A DNA stretch of 37,546 nucleotides from Acidisoma sp035492295 (GTDB lineage Bacteria; Pseudomonadota; Alphaproteobacteria; Acetobacterales; Acetobacteraceae). Made by a program: the position numbers and the translations under genes. Below are positions 1 through 6,194 of the stretch, piece after piece. Numbering within the stretch: position 1 is the first letter of the stretch; every line of letters begins with the position of its first letter. The DNA lies in contig NZ_DATJJK010000140.1 in assembly GCF_035492295.1 (NCBI RefSeq), positions 1-37,546 on the forward strand, given 5' to 3'. Under the pieces are notes generated by a model. That model made no database searches, had not been told where the DNA came from, and saw only the letters and a program-made list of their open reading frames with translations.

Positions 1-210
1 CTCGATCTCCCGCACCGCACGCGCGTCTCTATCGTCATAAGGGCGCACCGCGATCTTGAAGCTATCGCTGGCATCATGATCCGCCTGACCGGGGATGATC
101 ATGATGCCCTTGGTGCCGACGAGGCTGTCTTCCTGGCGCGCAGCGTTGAGGCCGTCGCTCGAGATGTCAGTCGCCTGCGGGAAGCTATGGAGCGGGAGAT
201 GGAGGCATGA
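1..210 (+). CDS. Hypothetical protein, 5' end cut by window edge
   Basis: An open frame runs from the first base to a TGA at 208-210, giving 69 visible residues without a start; an internal ATG at 76 could be a later start. The C-terminal half is acidic and alternates charged and small residues, ending in an E/R-rich helix (REAMEREMEA) that looks alpha-helical, perhaps coiled-coil. I do not recognise the family. Its stop overlaps the ATG of the next gene (ATGA at 207-210), the first of four such overlaps, so it is the visible start of a translationally coupled cassette. A tail-end helical protein of a phage or mobile-element module is one possibility, but that is inference from context only. 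Confidence 0.55.
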   Translation, partial: LDLPHRTRVSIVIRAHRDLEAIAGIMIRLTGDDHDALGADEAVFLARSVEAVARDVSRLREAMEREMEA

Positions 211-422
211 CCGCCGAGATCATTTCCCTGGCCGATCGCCGGGCCGGCAAGGGTGCTCACAGTATGAGCACCCTATCGGAGGACCAAGCTGCACGGCCAC
301 GGCGCCGAGGCTCCAAGGGAGATAAGCCCTCGATTCTGGAACTGATCCACGAGATTGCGGATGACCTCGGGATTGATATCGAGGCTCCCTTCCGGACCAA
401 GCCGGGGAGCAGGCCGCAATGA
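207..422 (+). CDS. Small hypothetical protein of the coupled cassette, carries in-frame palindrome
   Basis: This 71-residue protein starts at an ATG overlapping the previous stop by four bases and ends with a TGA overlapping the next ATG (419-422). No known domain is recognised. The N-terminal part is basic, and the segment AHSMSTLSE at about residues 15-23 is encoded across a perfect palindrome at 251-273. An in-frame ATG (264-266) sits at the edge of the palindrome right arm, with AAGGG about ten bases upstream, so a shorter 52-residue product starting MSTLSE is possible. The C-terminal part (ILELIHEIADDLGIDIEAP) looks like an amphipathic helix with an acidic turn. A closely similar AHTVSTLSE segment occurs in the gene at 759-1115. 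Function unknown. Confidence 0.55.
   Translation: MTAEIISLADRRAGKGAHSMSTLSEDQAARPRRRGSKGDKPSILELIHEIADDLGIDIEAPFRTKPGSRPQ
251..273 (+). repeat. 23-bp palindrome, copy 1 (perfect)
   Basis: The arms GGGTGCTCA (251-259) and TGAGCACCC (265-273) are perfectly complementary around the spacer CAGTA. The same sequence, in reverse orientation and with one mismatch in 23 positions, is at 785-807. Both copies lie inside coding sequence, in the frame that reads A-H-(S/T)-(M/V)-S-T. It could be an operator for an element-encoded repressor, a translational-control hairpin, or a mobile palindromic repeat inserted in frame. Confidence 0.75.
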
Positions 423-682
423 CCGCCACCGTAAACCCCGAAGACCGCGCCCTCCACGCCAAGATGCTGATTCAAGGCGCGGTAGACGAACTGGCGCGAT
501 GGATGGACCTGCCGGACCAGGCCGAGGCCCGCACCGCTGCCCTGGGCGCGTCGTTGCATTACTTGTTCGAGATTGCGGCTGAGCGCTACGGCGAGGACGG
601 GGTGCGGTTCCTGGGAAACCTGGTGCCGTCCTACGTCTGCCACGCGCTTACGGGCGAGCTGCCGGAGGACGAGGAGCCATGA
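419..682 (+). CDS. Small hypothetical helical protein of the coupled cassette
   Basis: This 87-residue, overall acidic protein is likely all helical (LHAKMLIQGAVDELARWMDL, then ALGASLHYLFEIAAERYGED) and ends in an acidic tail (ELPEDEEP). No signal peptide or membrane segment is seen. ATGA overlaps join it to the genes on both sides. The family is not recognised; the length and composition are typical of accessory proteins in prophages and integrative elements. The frame is open throughout with consistent codon use, so coding is likely. Confidence 0.6.
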   Translation: MTATVNPEDRALHAKMLIQGAVDELARWMDLPDQAEARTAALGASLHYLFEIAAERYGEDGVRFLGNLVPSYVCHALTGELPEDEEP

Positions 683-762
683 CCCGTCCCTTTGTCATCC
701 CCGTGAAGCTCGGCGAGCGCAATCCGCCGATCAAACTACCGAAGCCGGGGAAGGGGTCATGA
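679..762 (+). CDS. 27-residue microprotein between coupled genes
   Basis: A 28-codon frame (MTRPFVIPVKLGERNPPIKL then PKPGKGS) starts at an ATG overlapping the stop of the preceding gene and ends at a TGA overlapping the ATG of the next (759-762). It is basic and proline-rich with no obvious helix. It is far below normal gene-calling cut-offs. The exact ATGA junctions at both ends, in a run of genes all joined this way, are the argument that it is translated. It could instead be only a translational relay that carries ribosomes to the next gene. Confidence 0.45.
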   Translation: MTRPFVIPVKLGERNPPIKLPKPGKGS

Positions 763-1115
763 CCTCCACGGATGAGGATGAAAAGGATGCTCATACTGTG
801 AGCACCCTTAGCGAGAGCGCCGCGGCTGCGCGAAACCATACCCTCAACAGTAATGAGGGCATCCAGCAGCACCGTCGGCCCTGCTTCGTCGACACGATGC
901 GGCCGATCACCCCGGCTGAGACCGACGCCTGGCGCTTCTATTTGAACCTGCACCGGGACGCTTGGCGGCCGGCCCGCGCCATGTTCCGGGCGGTGTGTTC
1001 TCAGAGCGCATCGCCTGGGGAGGCGCTGCTCGCCTTCGTCGCGGCGTCGGGGCTGCCTAGCGGTGCAGCCACGACGCTGGAGGCGATACTCCAGGCGTTG
1101 GCGAAGGAGGGGTAG
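759..1115 (+). CDS. Hypothetical protein, last gene of the coupled cassette
   Basis: This 118-residue protein starts at the ATG of the last ATGA overlap; the same frame is open further upstream, but the overlap decides the start. The N-terminus is acidic (DEDEKD) and leads into AHTVSTLSE, encoded across the second palindrome (785-807). A basic linker follows, then a helical C-terminal domain (about residues 45-118) containing PAETDAWRFYLNLHRDAW and ending in a hydrophobic helix (LEAILQALAKEG). The family is not recognised. An in-frame GTG at 798-800 in the palindrome matches the position of the ATG in copy 1. A GC-rich hairpin follows the stop. Confidence 0.6.
   Translation: MTSTDEDEKDAHTVSTLSESAAAARNHTLNSNEGIQQHRRPCFVDTMRPITPAETDAWRFYLNLHRDAWRPARAMFRAVCSQSASPGEALLAFVAASGLPSGAATTLEAILQALAKEG
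785..807 (-). repeat. 23-bp palindrome, copy 2 (one mismatch, inverted)
   Basis: GGATGCTCA (785-793), spacer TACTG, then TGAGCACCC (799-807). The spacer is the exact reverse complement of the copy-1 spacer, so this is the same element in opposite orientation, differing at one base (A787). It lies in frame in the gene at 759-1115. Confidence 0.72.
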
Positions 1116-1127
1116 TAGGATCTGAGG

Positions 1128-1150
1128 GGGCGAGGGCAAAACCCTCGCCC
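1128..1150. terminator. GC-rich hairpin after the cassette
   Basis: A perfect 9-bp stem, GGGCGAGGG / CCCTCGCCC, encloses the loop CAAAA. It lies 12 bases after the stop of the last cassette gene and beyond the 3' end of the convergent NYN gene. Neither side has a T tract, so intrinsic termination is uncertain; it may only stabilise 3' ends. The arm GGGCGAGGG recurs in the hairpin at 1839-1872. Confidence 0.4.
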
Positions 1151-1233
1151 TAACCGGTGGGCTTCTCTTGTCGCGTCAGGGTAGTGAAGGGAAGGGAAGG
1201 GCGAGGATGGGCTCTATCTGAGGTGCAGGTAGA

Positions 1234-1821
1234 TTAAGCGGGGGGGAACGCGACCTGCCTGCAAATATCAGCATGCTCCATCAATTCTCCGACCTGACGA
1301 GAATTAGGGAATTGTACCAAAACGACTTGGATGCCTGCCTTTCTAGCATGTTTAAAGGCCGGTACACAGTCCGTATCTGCCGTCACGATGATGAAGCGAT
1401 CTACGGACCTTGAATCGGAGTAGCTCGCAATATCGAGTCCGATTCTCATATCGACGCCCTTTTGCTCAAAGACGGGCTGGAAGTCACTGTCGGATAGCGT
1501 AGCGGGTGTGATTGGAGTTCTTTTGGGCTTGAATCCGCGGAATTTTAAAATACCCAAACGGATCGCGAAAAAGTCTTTTTTGCCCAGCTCCCTTAACCAA
1601 TTGTTGTTGGCCGTGTAGGATTTGGTTTGGCCGCTTACCGGAAGAGGAACGTCGCCCTCGAAAAGCGCGCAGTCATAGTACAGAACCCTTATAAGATCCT
1701 CATCTGCGATAACGCAGGCGTGTGCCAGTTTCTCAATGTAATCTGGATTGTAGGCTACATTATGCTGCCTAACCAAAACTCTGGCATGGCCGCCGTCAAT
1801 CAAGACGACAACTTTTTTCAT
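1234..1821 (-). CDS. NYN-domain (PIN-like) putative ribonuclease
   Basis: This 195-residue protein has the layout of the NYN/LabA-like branch of PIN-fold nucleases. It has an N-terminal strand ending in an acidic turn (VVVLIDGGH, Asp9), a central KGVDMRIGLD block (Asp124, Asp130) and a VTADTD block (Asp149, Asp151), followed by the usual strand IQVVLVQF. Family knowledge says these acidic residues bind Mg2+/Mn2+ for RNA cleavage. The ATG at 1821 has GAGG four bases upstream; the frame is open further upstream, but that extension is basic and unlike the family. The gene is visibly A+T-richer than its surroundings (28 of 60 G+C at 1561-1620, against 42 of 60 at 33421-33480), suggesting transfer. 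Hairpins lie on both sides. A role in defence or element control is inference. Confidence 0.8.
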   Translation of the reverse strand: MKKVVVLIDGGHARVLVRQHNVAYNPDYIEKLAHACVIADEDLIRVLYYDCALFEGDVPLPVSGQTKSYTANNNWLRELGKKDFFAIRLGILKFRGFKPKRTPITPATLSDSDFQPVFEQKGVDMRIGLDIASYSDSRSVDRFIIVTADTDCVPAFKHARKAGIQVVLVQFPNSRQVGELMEHADICRQVAFPPA

Positions 1822-1838
1822 ACTACCTCGGAAACTGA

Positions 1839-1872
1839 AAACCCCCCGCCCCATGTTCAGGGCGAGGGGTTT
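1839..1872. terminator. Hairpin in the leader of the NYN gene
   Basis: A stem of about 13 bp with one mismatch (1839-1851 with 1860-1872) encloses an 8-base loop. On the minus strand it is followed by GGGTTTTC; on the plus strand by GGGGTTTCTT. It ends only about 18 bases before the NYN start codon, leaving no room for a promoter between them. A minus-strand NYN transcript must therefore start inside the hairpin or read through it, making it either an attenuator or a terminator that insulates the gene. Confidence 0.45.
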
Positions 1873-2133
1873 CTTATAATGGGTAGCCCGCCTACGGGCG
1901 TAACGGATGGACAGAGAATGATTCTTCGTCCGACCAAAGTCAAGTCGTCTCACCAAAAATCACCTCACTTATGCCCGTGCTCCCTTATCGCTCCATTGTC
2001 CCAGGCGCCTTCTTTCGTCTGGATGAGGCCCGCAGGCGTTCGTCGTCATGTCGCAACCATGTCGCACGGACTCGCCGCTATCCATTGGAATTCGTTGGAA
2101 TTCAATGTGTTGGGTTGCGACAAGATGCGGCAT
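1873..2133. other. Non-coding stretch with clustered short repeats beside the tRNA
   Basis: No convincing gene lies between the NYN leader and the tRNA-Met terminator. The stretch holds CATGTCGCA twice in direct orientation (2047-2055, 2058-2066). TTGCGACA, the inverse of TGTCGCAA, is at about 2115-2122. TTGGAATTC occurs twice with a 10-bp period (2085-2093, 2095-2103). The 9-bp arms GTCGCAACC (2050-2058) and GGTTGCGAC (2113-2121) are perfectly inverted. Such sets of sites on one helical face beside a tRNA 3' end resemble recombinase or excisionase arm sites, but that is inference. Confidence 0.45.
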
Positions 2134-2158
2134 GAAAAAGCCCCTGCGGCAAGGGGCT
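2134..2158 (-). terminator. Rho-independent terminator of tRNA-Met
   Basis: Read on the minus strand, the perfect 7-bp stem AGCCCCT / AGGGGCT with a 6-base loop is followed directly by TTTTT. It lies about 38 bases after the 3' end of the tRNA gene, which is also on the minus strand. Confidence 0.8.
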
Positions 2159-2195
2159 GTTCTCATCTAAGCTATTGATTTAATTTAGGAAATCC

Positions 2196-2270
2196 TGGTA
2201 GCGGCGGACGGATTTGAACCGCCGACCAAGGGATTATGATTCCCCTGCTCTACCGCTGAGCTACGCCGCC
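2196..2270 (-). tRNA. tRNA-Met (CAU), elongator type
   Basis: The minus strand folds as a full cloverleaf of 75 bases with encoded CCA (2196-2198). The acceptor stem is GGCGGCG / CGCCGCT with G1-U72, the D arm contains AGCTCAGCGGTAGAGC, the anticodon stem is GGGGA / TCCCT around the loop ATCATAA, and the T loop is TTCAAAT. The anticodon is CAT. The paired 1-72 position argues against the initiator tRNA. A tRNA-Ile2 with a lysidine-modified CAU is formally possible but less likely from the stems. The 3' end faces the accessory region, a common integration site. Confidence 0.93.
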
Positions 2271-2334
2271 ATACCAGATCCCGCAGCGTCAATCGCCGCG
2301 CGGTGCGTGCGGATAGCGCCCGGGCGAGTTCGCG

Positions 2335-3192
2335 TCAACCCGCCTCCTCGGCATGGGCGCGTGACGCCGGACGGCCCGGGTAATCTTCGTCCACGAGGAA
2401 GGGGTAGGGGCCAGGAAAGCGCTCCACATAGGCGGTATGGGTCGCGATTCCGGCCCCGGGGATCGCCAGATGGAGATGATAGGCCGGGGGCTCCAGCACC
2501 AGGCGCGCTTCCGCGCCCAAACGAAAATCGAGCTCCGTTTGATGCACGATGGCGGGAGCGACGATGACGATCGCATGCCCCAACCGCCCGACGATCGATC
2601 GGTGATGATGACCGGTAAGAATCCGTTCGACCTGGGGATGCCGCTCGAGCAGCGCGCCAAATTCTGCCGTGTTGCGCAGCCAGATGCCGTCCATGTCGGA
2701 CACACCGGTGAGCATCGGAGGATGATGCAGGACCAGCATTGTGGGCCGGTCAGGCTGAGCGGACAGGGTGCGGTCGAGGAAGGCCAGTCGCTCCGGGCAG
2801 AGCAGACCGTATCCGGCCCCGGGGACCACCGAATCGAGCATGACGATGCGGACGGGCAGATCTTCGACCGCATATTGCACGAAGTCCGGATCGGCCGTGA
2901 CGCCGGGGAGATGGCCAAGGCCTTCGCGGAAATTGTCCCGTCGGTCATGATTGCCTGGGACGACGTAGACAGGCATTGGGGCGAGCCGCTGCAGGAGCTT
3001 CGCCGCCATCCGATATTCCTCGGGCCGGCCGCATTCCGTGACGTCTCCGGAGATGATGACGGCGTCCGGCCGCGGGTCGAGGCCCGCGATCACGGCAAGC
3101 GCGCGCTCCACCAGCATATTGGTTTCGACCACGCGGGCCGCCGGAACCCCATAGGGGCGGATATGCAGGTCGGACAATTGGGCGATAAGCAT
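2335..3192 (-). CDS. Metallophosphoesterase, class III cyclic-nucleotide phosphodiesterase type
   Basis: This 285-residue protein has all five calcineurin-like metal motifs: SDLH (residues 7-10), GD (49-50), GNHD (80-83), LHHPP (about 155-159) and GHHH (194-197). They build the two-metal site that hydrolyses phosphodiesters. The spacing matches the CpdA/GpdQ group, which acts on cyclic AMP or glycerophosphodiesters; the actual substrate cannot be told from sequence. No signal peptide is seen, so it is probably cytoplasmic. It lies 35 bases downstream of mnmA on the same strand and may be the last gene of an nth-mnmA transcript. Confidence 0.87.
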   Translation of the reverse strand: MLIAQLSDLHIRPYGVPAARVVETNMLVERALAVIAGLDPRPDAVIISGDVTECGRPEEYRMAAKLLQRLAPMPVYVVPGNHDRRDNFREGLGHLPGVTADPDFVQYAVEDLPVRIVMLDSVVPGAGYGLLCPERLAFLDRTLSAQPDRPTMLVLHHPPMLTGVSDMDGIWLRNTAEFGALLERHPQVERILTGHHHRSIVGRLGHAIVIVAPAIVHQTELDFRLGAEARLVLEPPAYHLHLAIPGAGIATHTAYVERFPGPYPFLVDEDYPGRPASRAHAEEAG

Positions 3193-3227
3193 GGGGTGGC
3201 GGTCTCTCGGCTCTGAAAGTGCCGAAA

Positions 3228-4319
3228 CTAAGTGCCGACGGCGCGGAGTTCCACGGGCCTTTCGATGAAACCGCCGCCAAGCACGCGCTCACCCTGATAG
3301 AAGACGCAGCCCTGGCCGGGCGCCGGAAGTGCCGGCTCGTCCAGCAGCACCTGTGCAGCCCCGCCCGGAAGCGGGATCACGCGTGCGCCGGCGAGTTCGG
3401 CCCGGGCCCGCAGCTTCACGGACATGCGGAGGCCCTCCGCCGGAGCATCGGCCAGCCAGTTCACCTCGCGCAGCCGCACCTCCCGCACGCCCTGGGCGCG
3501 CGGTCCGACGATGACGCGGCGGCGCGCGGGGTCGAGTTGCGTGACGACCGGGGCGGCCTCGCCCTCACGCCGGGGAAGGCCGAGGCGCTTGGCCTGGCCC
3601 ACCGTGTAACGAGCGATACCTTCATGCTGGCCAAGCACGTGGCCTTCGGCATCGACGATCTCGCCCGGCTGCATCGCCTCCGGCCGCAGCTTGGCCACAA
3701 CCTCTGTATAGCTTCCCTGGGGCACGAAGCAGATGTCCTGACTGTCGGGCTTCACCGCCACCTCAAGGCCGAGGCGGGCCGCCTCGGCGCGCACGGCCGC
3801 CTTGTCAGACATCGCGCCGAGCGGGAAACGGCTGAAGGCGAGCTGCTCGCGCGTCGTCGCGAACAGGAACCAGCTCTGGTCCCGCGCCGGGTCCACCGCC
3901 CGGTGCAGTTCCGGCCCGTCTGGCCCTTCGACACGGCGGACATAATGGCCGGTCGCCATCGCCTCTGCGCCCAGATCGCGTGCCATGGCGATGAGGTCGC
4001 CGAATTTCACACTCTGGTTGCAGCGGACACAGGGGACCGGGGTTTCGCCGGTGGCGTAGCTCGCCGCGAAATCCGCCATCACCGCGTCGCGGAACCGTGC
4101 CTCGGCATCGATCACGTAATGCGGAATGCCGAGACGGTCCGCCACGCGCTTCGCATCGTGGATGTCCTCCCCCGCGCAGCAAGCGCCTTTGCGCTTCGCT
4201 GCCGCGCCATGGTCGTATAGCTGCAAGGTCACGCCGATGACCTCGTGGCCTTCCTGCGCGAGCAGGCCGGCGACGACGGAACTATCCACCCCGCCGGACA
4301 TGGCGACGACGATACGCAT
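3228..4319 (-). CDS. mnmA: tRNA-specific 2-thiouridylase MnmA
   Basis: This 363-residue cytoplasmic enzyme makes the s2 group of the wobble uridine in tRNA-Lys, Glu and Gln, using ATP and a persulfide sulfur relay. The N-terminal PP-loop SGGVDSS (8-14) binds ATP. The catalytic cysteines are seen as Cys100 (in PCVRCNQ) and Cys197 (in DSQDICFVPQG). A GHYVRR segment near residue 124 and the C-terminal beta-barrel region (GQAKRLGLP, then FYQGERVLGGGFIE) complete the family layout. Length and start are normal for the family. It sits 57 bases after nth and 35 before the phosphoesterase. Its sulfur supply would come from a cysteine desulfurase; SufS is encoded in this same window. Confidence 0.96.
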   Translation of the reverse strand: MRIVVAMSGGVDSSVVAGLLAQEGHEVIGVTLQLYDHGAAAKRKGACCAGEDIHDAKRVADRLGIPHYVIDAEARFRDAVMADFAASYATGETPVPCVRCNQSVKFGDLIAMARDLGAEAMATGHYVRRVEGPDGPELHRAVDPARDQSWFLFATTREQLAFSRFPLGAMSDKAAVRAEAARLGLEVAVKPDSQDICFVPQGSYTEVVAKLRPEAMQPGEIVDAEGHVLGQHEGIARYTVGQAKRLGLPRREGEAAPVVTQLDPARRRVIVGPRAQGVREVRLREVNWLADAPAEGLRMSVKLRARAELAGARVIPLPGGAAQVLLDEPALPAPGQGCVFYQGERVLGGGFIERPVELRAVGT

Positions 4320-4376
4320 GCGGCAAATCCTCTTCGGTCCGAGCCGTGAATCAGACCGTGATCACTAAGTTGGAGC

Positions 4377-5126
4377 TCAGCCCTCTTCTATCGTGACGGT
4401 CGTGATCCTGCCACGCACTTTCGGAGATGGCCGCGTCTCGGCCGGCGGCGGGGATTTGGGCCGGAAGGCACACCAGGGGGCGGCGTTGCATCGCCAGCAT
4501 TCGGGCAGGCGCGCCTTGCAGATATAGCGCCCGTGCAGGATCAGCCAGTGATGGGCATGCATCAGCATGTCCGCGGGGATACGCTGCAGCAGCAGATCCT
4601 CCACCGCGCGCGGTGTTTTGCCCGGTGCCAGGCCGGTGCGATTGCCGAGGCGGAAAAGATGGGTGTCGACCGCGATGGTCGGCTCTCCGAAGGCGACGTT
4701 GAGCACGACATTCGCGGTCTTGCGCCCGACGCCCGGAAGCGCCTCCAGCGCCTCCCGGTCATGCGGAACTTCGCCACCATGCTCGGCAATGAGCTTTTCA
4801 GAAAGGGCGATGACGTTGCGCGCCTTGGCCTGCCAGAGGCCGATCGACTTGATGGAGCGGCCGAGCCCTTCCACTCCGAGGGCGGCCATCTTGGCGGGCG
4901 TATCCGCGATCTTGAAGAGGGGGCCGGTCGCGCGGTTGACGGCCGCATCCGTCGCCTGCGCCGAGAGGACGACAGCGACGAGCAGCGTATAGACATCTGC
5001 ATAAACGAGTTCGGTCTTGGCATCCGGCCAGTGCGCCGCGAGCGCCTCCAGGAAGGGGCGGACATTCTTCACCGGCATGCGGGGTGCCGCCCGGGGCTTG
5101 GGTTCCGGGATCGCGGCTTTAGCCAT
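4377..5126 (-). CDS. nth: Endonuclease III (DNA glycosylase/AP lyase)
   Basis: This 249-residue base-excision repair enzyme removes oxidised pyrimidines and cleaves the abasic site. The helix-hairpin-helix is LPGVGRKTANVV (about 130-141) with catalytic Lys136; the catalytic Asp is Asp154 in VDTH. The [4Fe-4S] ligands follow the exact C-x6-C-x2-C-x5-C pattern at Cys203, 210, 213 and 219. It has an N-terminal extension of about 20 basic/proline residues and a short C-terminal tail compared with the E. coli enzyme, which is common in Alphaproteobacteria. It is the first gene of a likely minus-strand run with mnmA. Its cluster needs Fe-S assembly, as supplied by the suf operon in this window. Confidence 0.96.
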   Translation of the reverse strand: MAKAAIPEPKPRAAPRMPVKNVRPFLEALAAHWPDAKTELVYADVYTLLVAVVLSAQATDAAVNRATGPLFKIADTPAKMAALGVEGLGRSIKSIGLWQAKARNVIALSEKLIAEHGGEVPHDREALEALPGVGRKTANVVLNVAFGEPTIAVDTHLFRLGNRTGLAPGKTPRAVEDLLLQRIPADMLMHAHHWLILHGRYICKARLPECWRCNAAPWCAFRPKSPPPAETRPSPKVRGRITTVTIEEG

Positions 5127-5166
5127 CAGGGCAACTTTCGGCGCGAAAAGGCTTCTTCATACAGAA

Positions 5167-5213
5167 GCGGCTCCGCCTCCGGGACCTGAAAGAGGTCTCG
5201 GAGGCGGAGCCGC
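5167..5213. terminator. Long near-perfect hairpin between lysR and nth
   Basis: A 21-bp stem with a single mismatch (arm starting GCGGCTCCGCCTCC at 5167, complementary arm ending GGAGGCGGAGCCGC at 5213) encloses the 5-base loop GAAAG. It lies 21 bases past the LysR stop. Only a weak T-containing tail follows on the minus strand, so it may terminate the regulator transcript or be a repetitive palindrome. Confidence 0.55.
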
Positions 5214-5234
5214 GCTTCAGCCAAGCGGAAAGGC

Positions 5235-6119
5235 TCAGGCCTTTTCGGCGATATGGGCGAGTAGGAAGTCCCGGAAAACGGCGACGCGCTTGGAATTCCG
5301 CAGCTCCTCCGGATAGACGAAGAAGACGTCGACTTTCGGCGCCTTCACATCCTGCAGTACGGTGACGAGGCCTTCGGTATCGCGACCGAGATAGTCGGGC
5401 AGGACGCCGATGCCGAGACCCGAGCGGAGGGCGAGGGCCATGCCGTGCAGGTTGTTGAGTTCGAGCGCGGCGCGGCGCGGATTGCCCGGCCGGCGTCCGG
5501 CTTCGGCCAGCCAGTTGATGTCCTCGACCGGCGGGCGATAACCGCCGAAGAGAATAATTTTGTGGTTGTCGAGATCCTCCGGCGTCTGAGGCGTACCGTG
5601 TTTCTTGAGGTATTCGGGCGACGCGTAGACGGTCCAGTGGATGTCCATGAGGTGCCGCTGCACGAGATCCGGCTGCTTCGGCGGATGCATGCGGATCGCG
5701 ACGTCTGCCTCCCGCATGGCGAGATCAAGATCCCCGTCATCGAGCAGGAGGGACATGGTCACTTCCGGATATTGCTCCAAGAAAGCCTGACAGCGGGAGG
5801 CCAGCCAGATAGAGCCGAAGCCGACGGTCGTCGTCACCTTCAAGCGGCCGGCCGGCTTCTCCTTGCTTTCGGTGAGCAGCGCCTCGGTCATGGCGAGCTT
5901 TGCGAACACTTCGCGCACCGTGCGGTTCAGCGCCTCGCCCTGTTCGGTCAGGATCAGGCCGCGGGCATGGCGATGGAAAAGCGGGACCTGGAGCGCTTCC
6001 TCAAGGGCGGAAATCTGGCGAGATACGGCAGACTGGCTGAGGTTCAGAGTATCACCGGCATGCGTGAAGCTGCCCGCTTCCGCCACCGAGTGGAAAACCC
6101 TTAGTTTGTCCCAATCCAT
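5235..6119 (-). CDS. lsrB: LysR-family regulator, LsrB/VtlR type
   Basis: The start MDWDKLRVF at 6119 matches the normal start of this family; the frame is open 18 codons further upstream, but that segment is not typical. The protein has 294 residues. The N-terminal winged helix-turn-helix spans about residues 1-60 (AGSFTHAGDTLNLSQSAVSRQ) and the type 2 periplasmic-binding-like effector domain the remainder. LsrB/VtlR proteins of Rhizobiales, next to trxB, control oxidative-stress and symbiosis or virulence genes and small RNAs; the identity is inferred from sequence style and neighbourhood. Only one Cys is present (in SRCQAF), so the two-cysteine redox switch reported for Agrobacterium LsrB appears absent. 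It lies 75 bases downstream of trxB on the same strand. Confidence 0.85.
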   Translation of the reverse strand: MDWDKLRVFHSVAEAGSFTHAGDTLNLSQSAVSRQISALEEALQVPLFHRHARGLILTEQGEALNRTVREVFAKLAMTEALLTESKEKPAGRLKVTTTVGFGSIWLASRCQAFLEQYPEVTMSLLLDDGDLDLAMREADVAIRMHPPKQPDLVQRHLMDIHWTVYASPEYLKKHGTPQTPEDLDNHKIILFGGYRPPVEDINWLAEAGRRPGNPRRAALELNNLHGMALALRSGLGIGVLPDYLGRDTEGLVTVLQDVKAPKVDVFFVYPEELRNSKRVAVFRDFLLAHIAEKA

Positions 6120-6194
6120 CGTGCCGTTTCCAATCAACTCGTCATAAGGTTCATTTGGTTGGTGGCGCGGCAATCCACACCACCTCGAACAGGC

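Noticed and set aside
1128..1150. Start of a CRISPR-like repeat, given the repeated GGGCGAGGG arm
   Set aside because: Only two occurrences, not regularly spaced and without spacers.
1969..2166. 65-codon minus-strand frame next to the tRNA
   Set aside because: It begins inside the tRNA terminator and covers the short repeats; composition is not protein-like and no family is recognised. An integrase remnant was considered but no motif supports it.
1627..2178. Long plus-strand open frame across the NYN leader and repeat region
   Set aside because: It is antisense to the NYN gene over its first part and runs through a hairpin, the repeat cluster and the tRNA terminator; it has no domain-like pattern.
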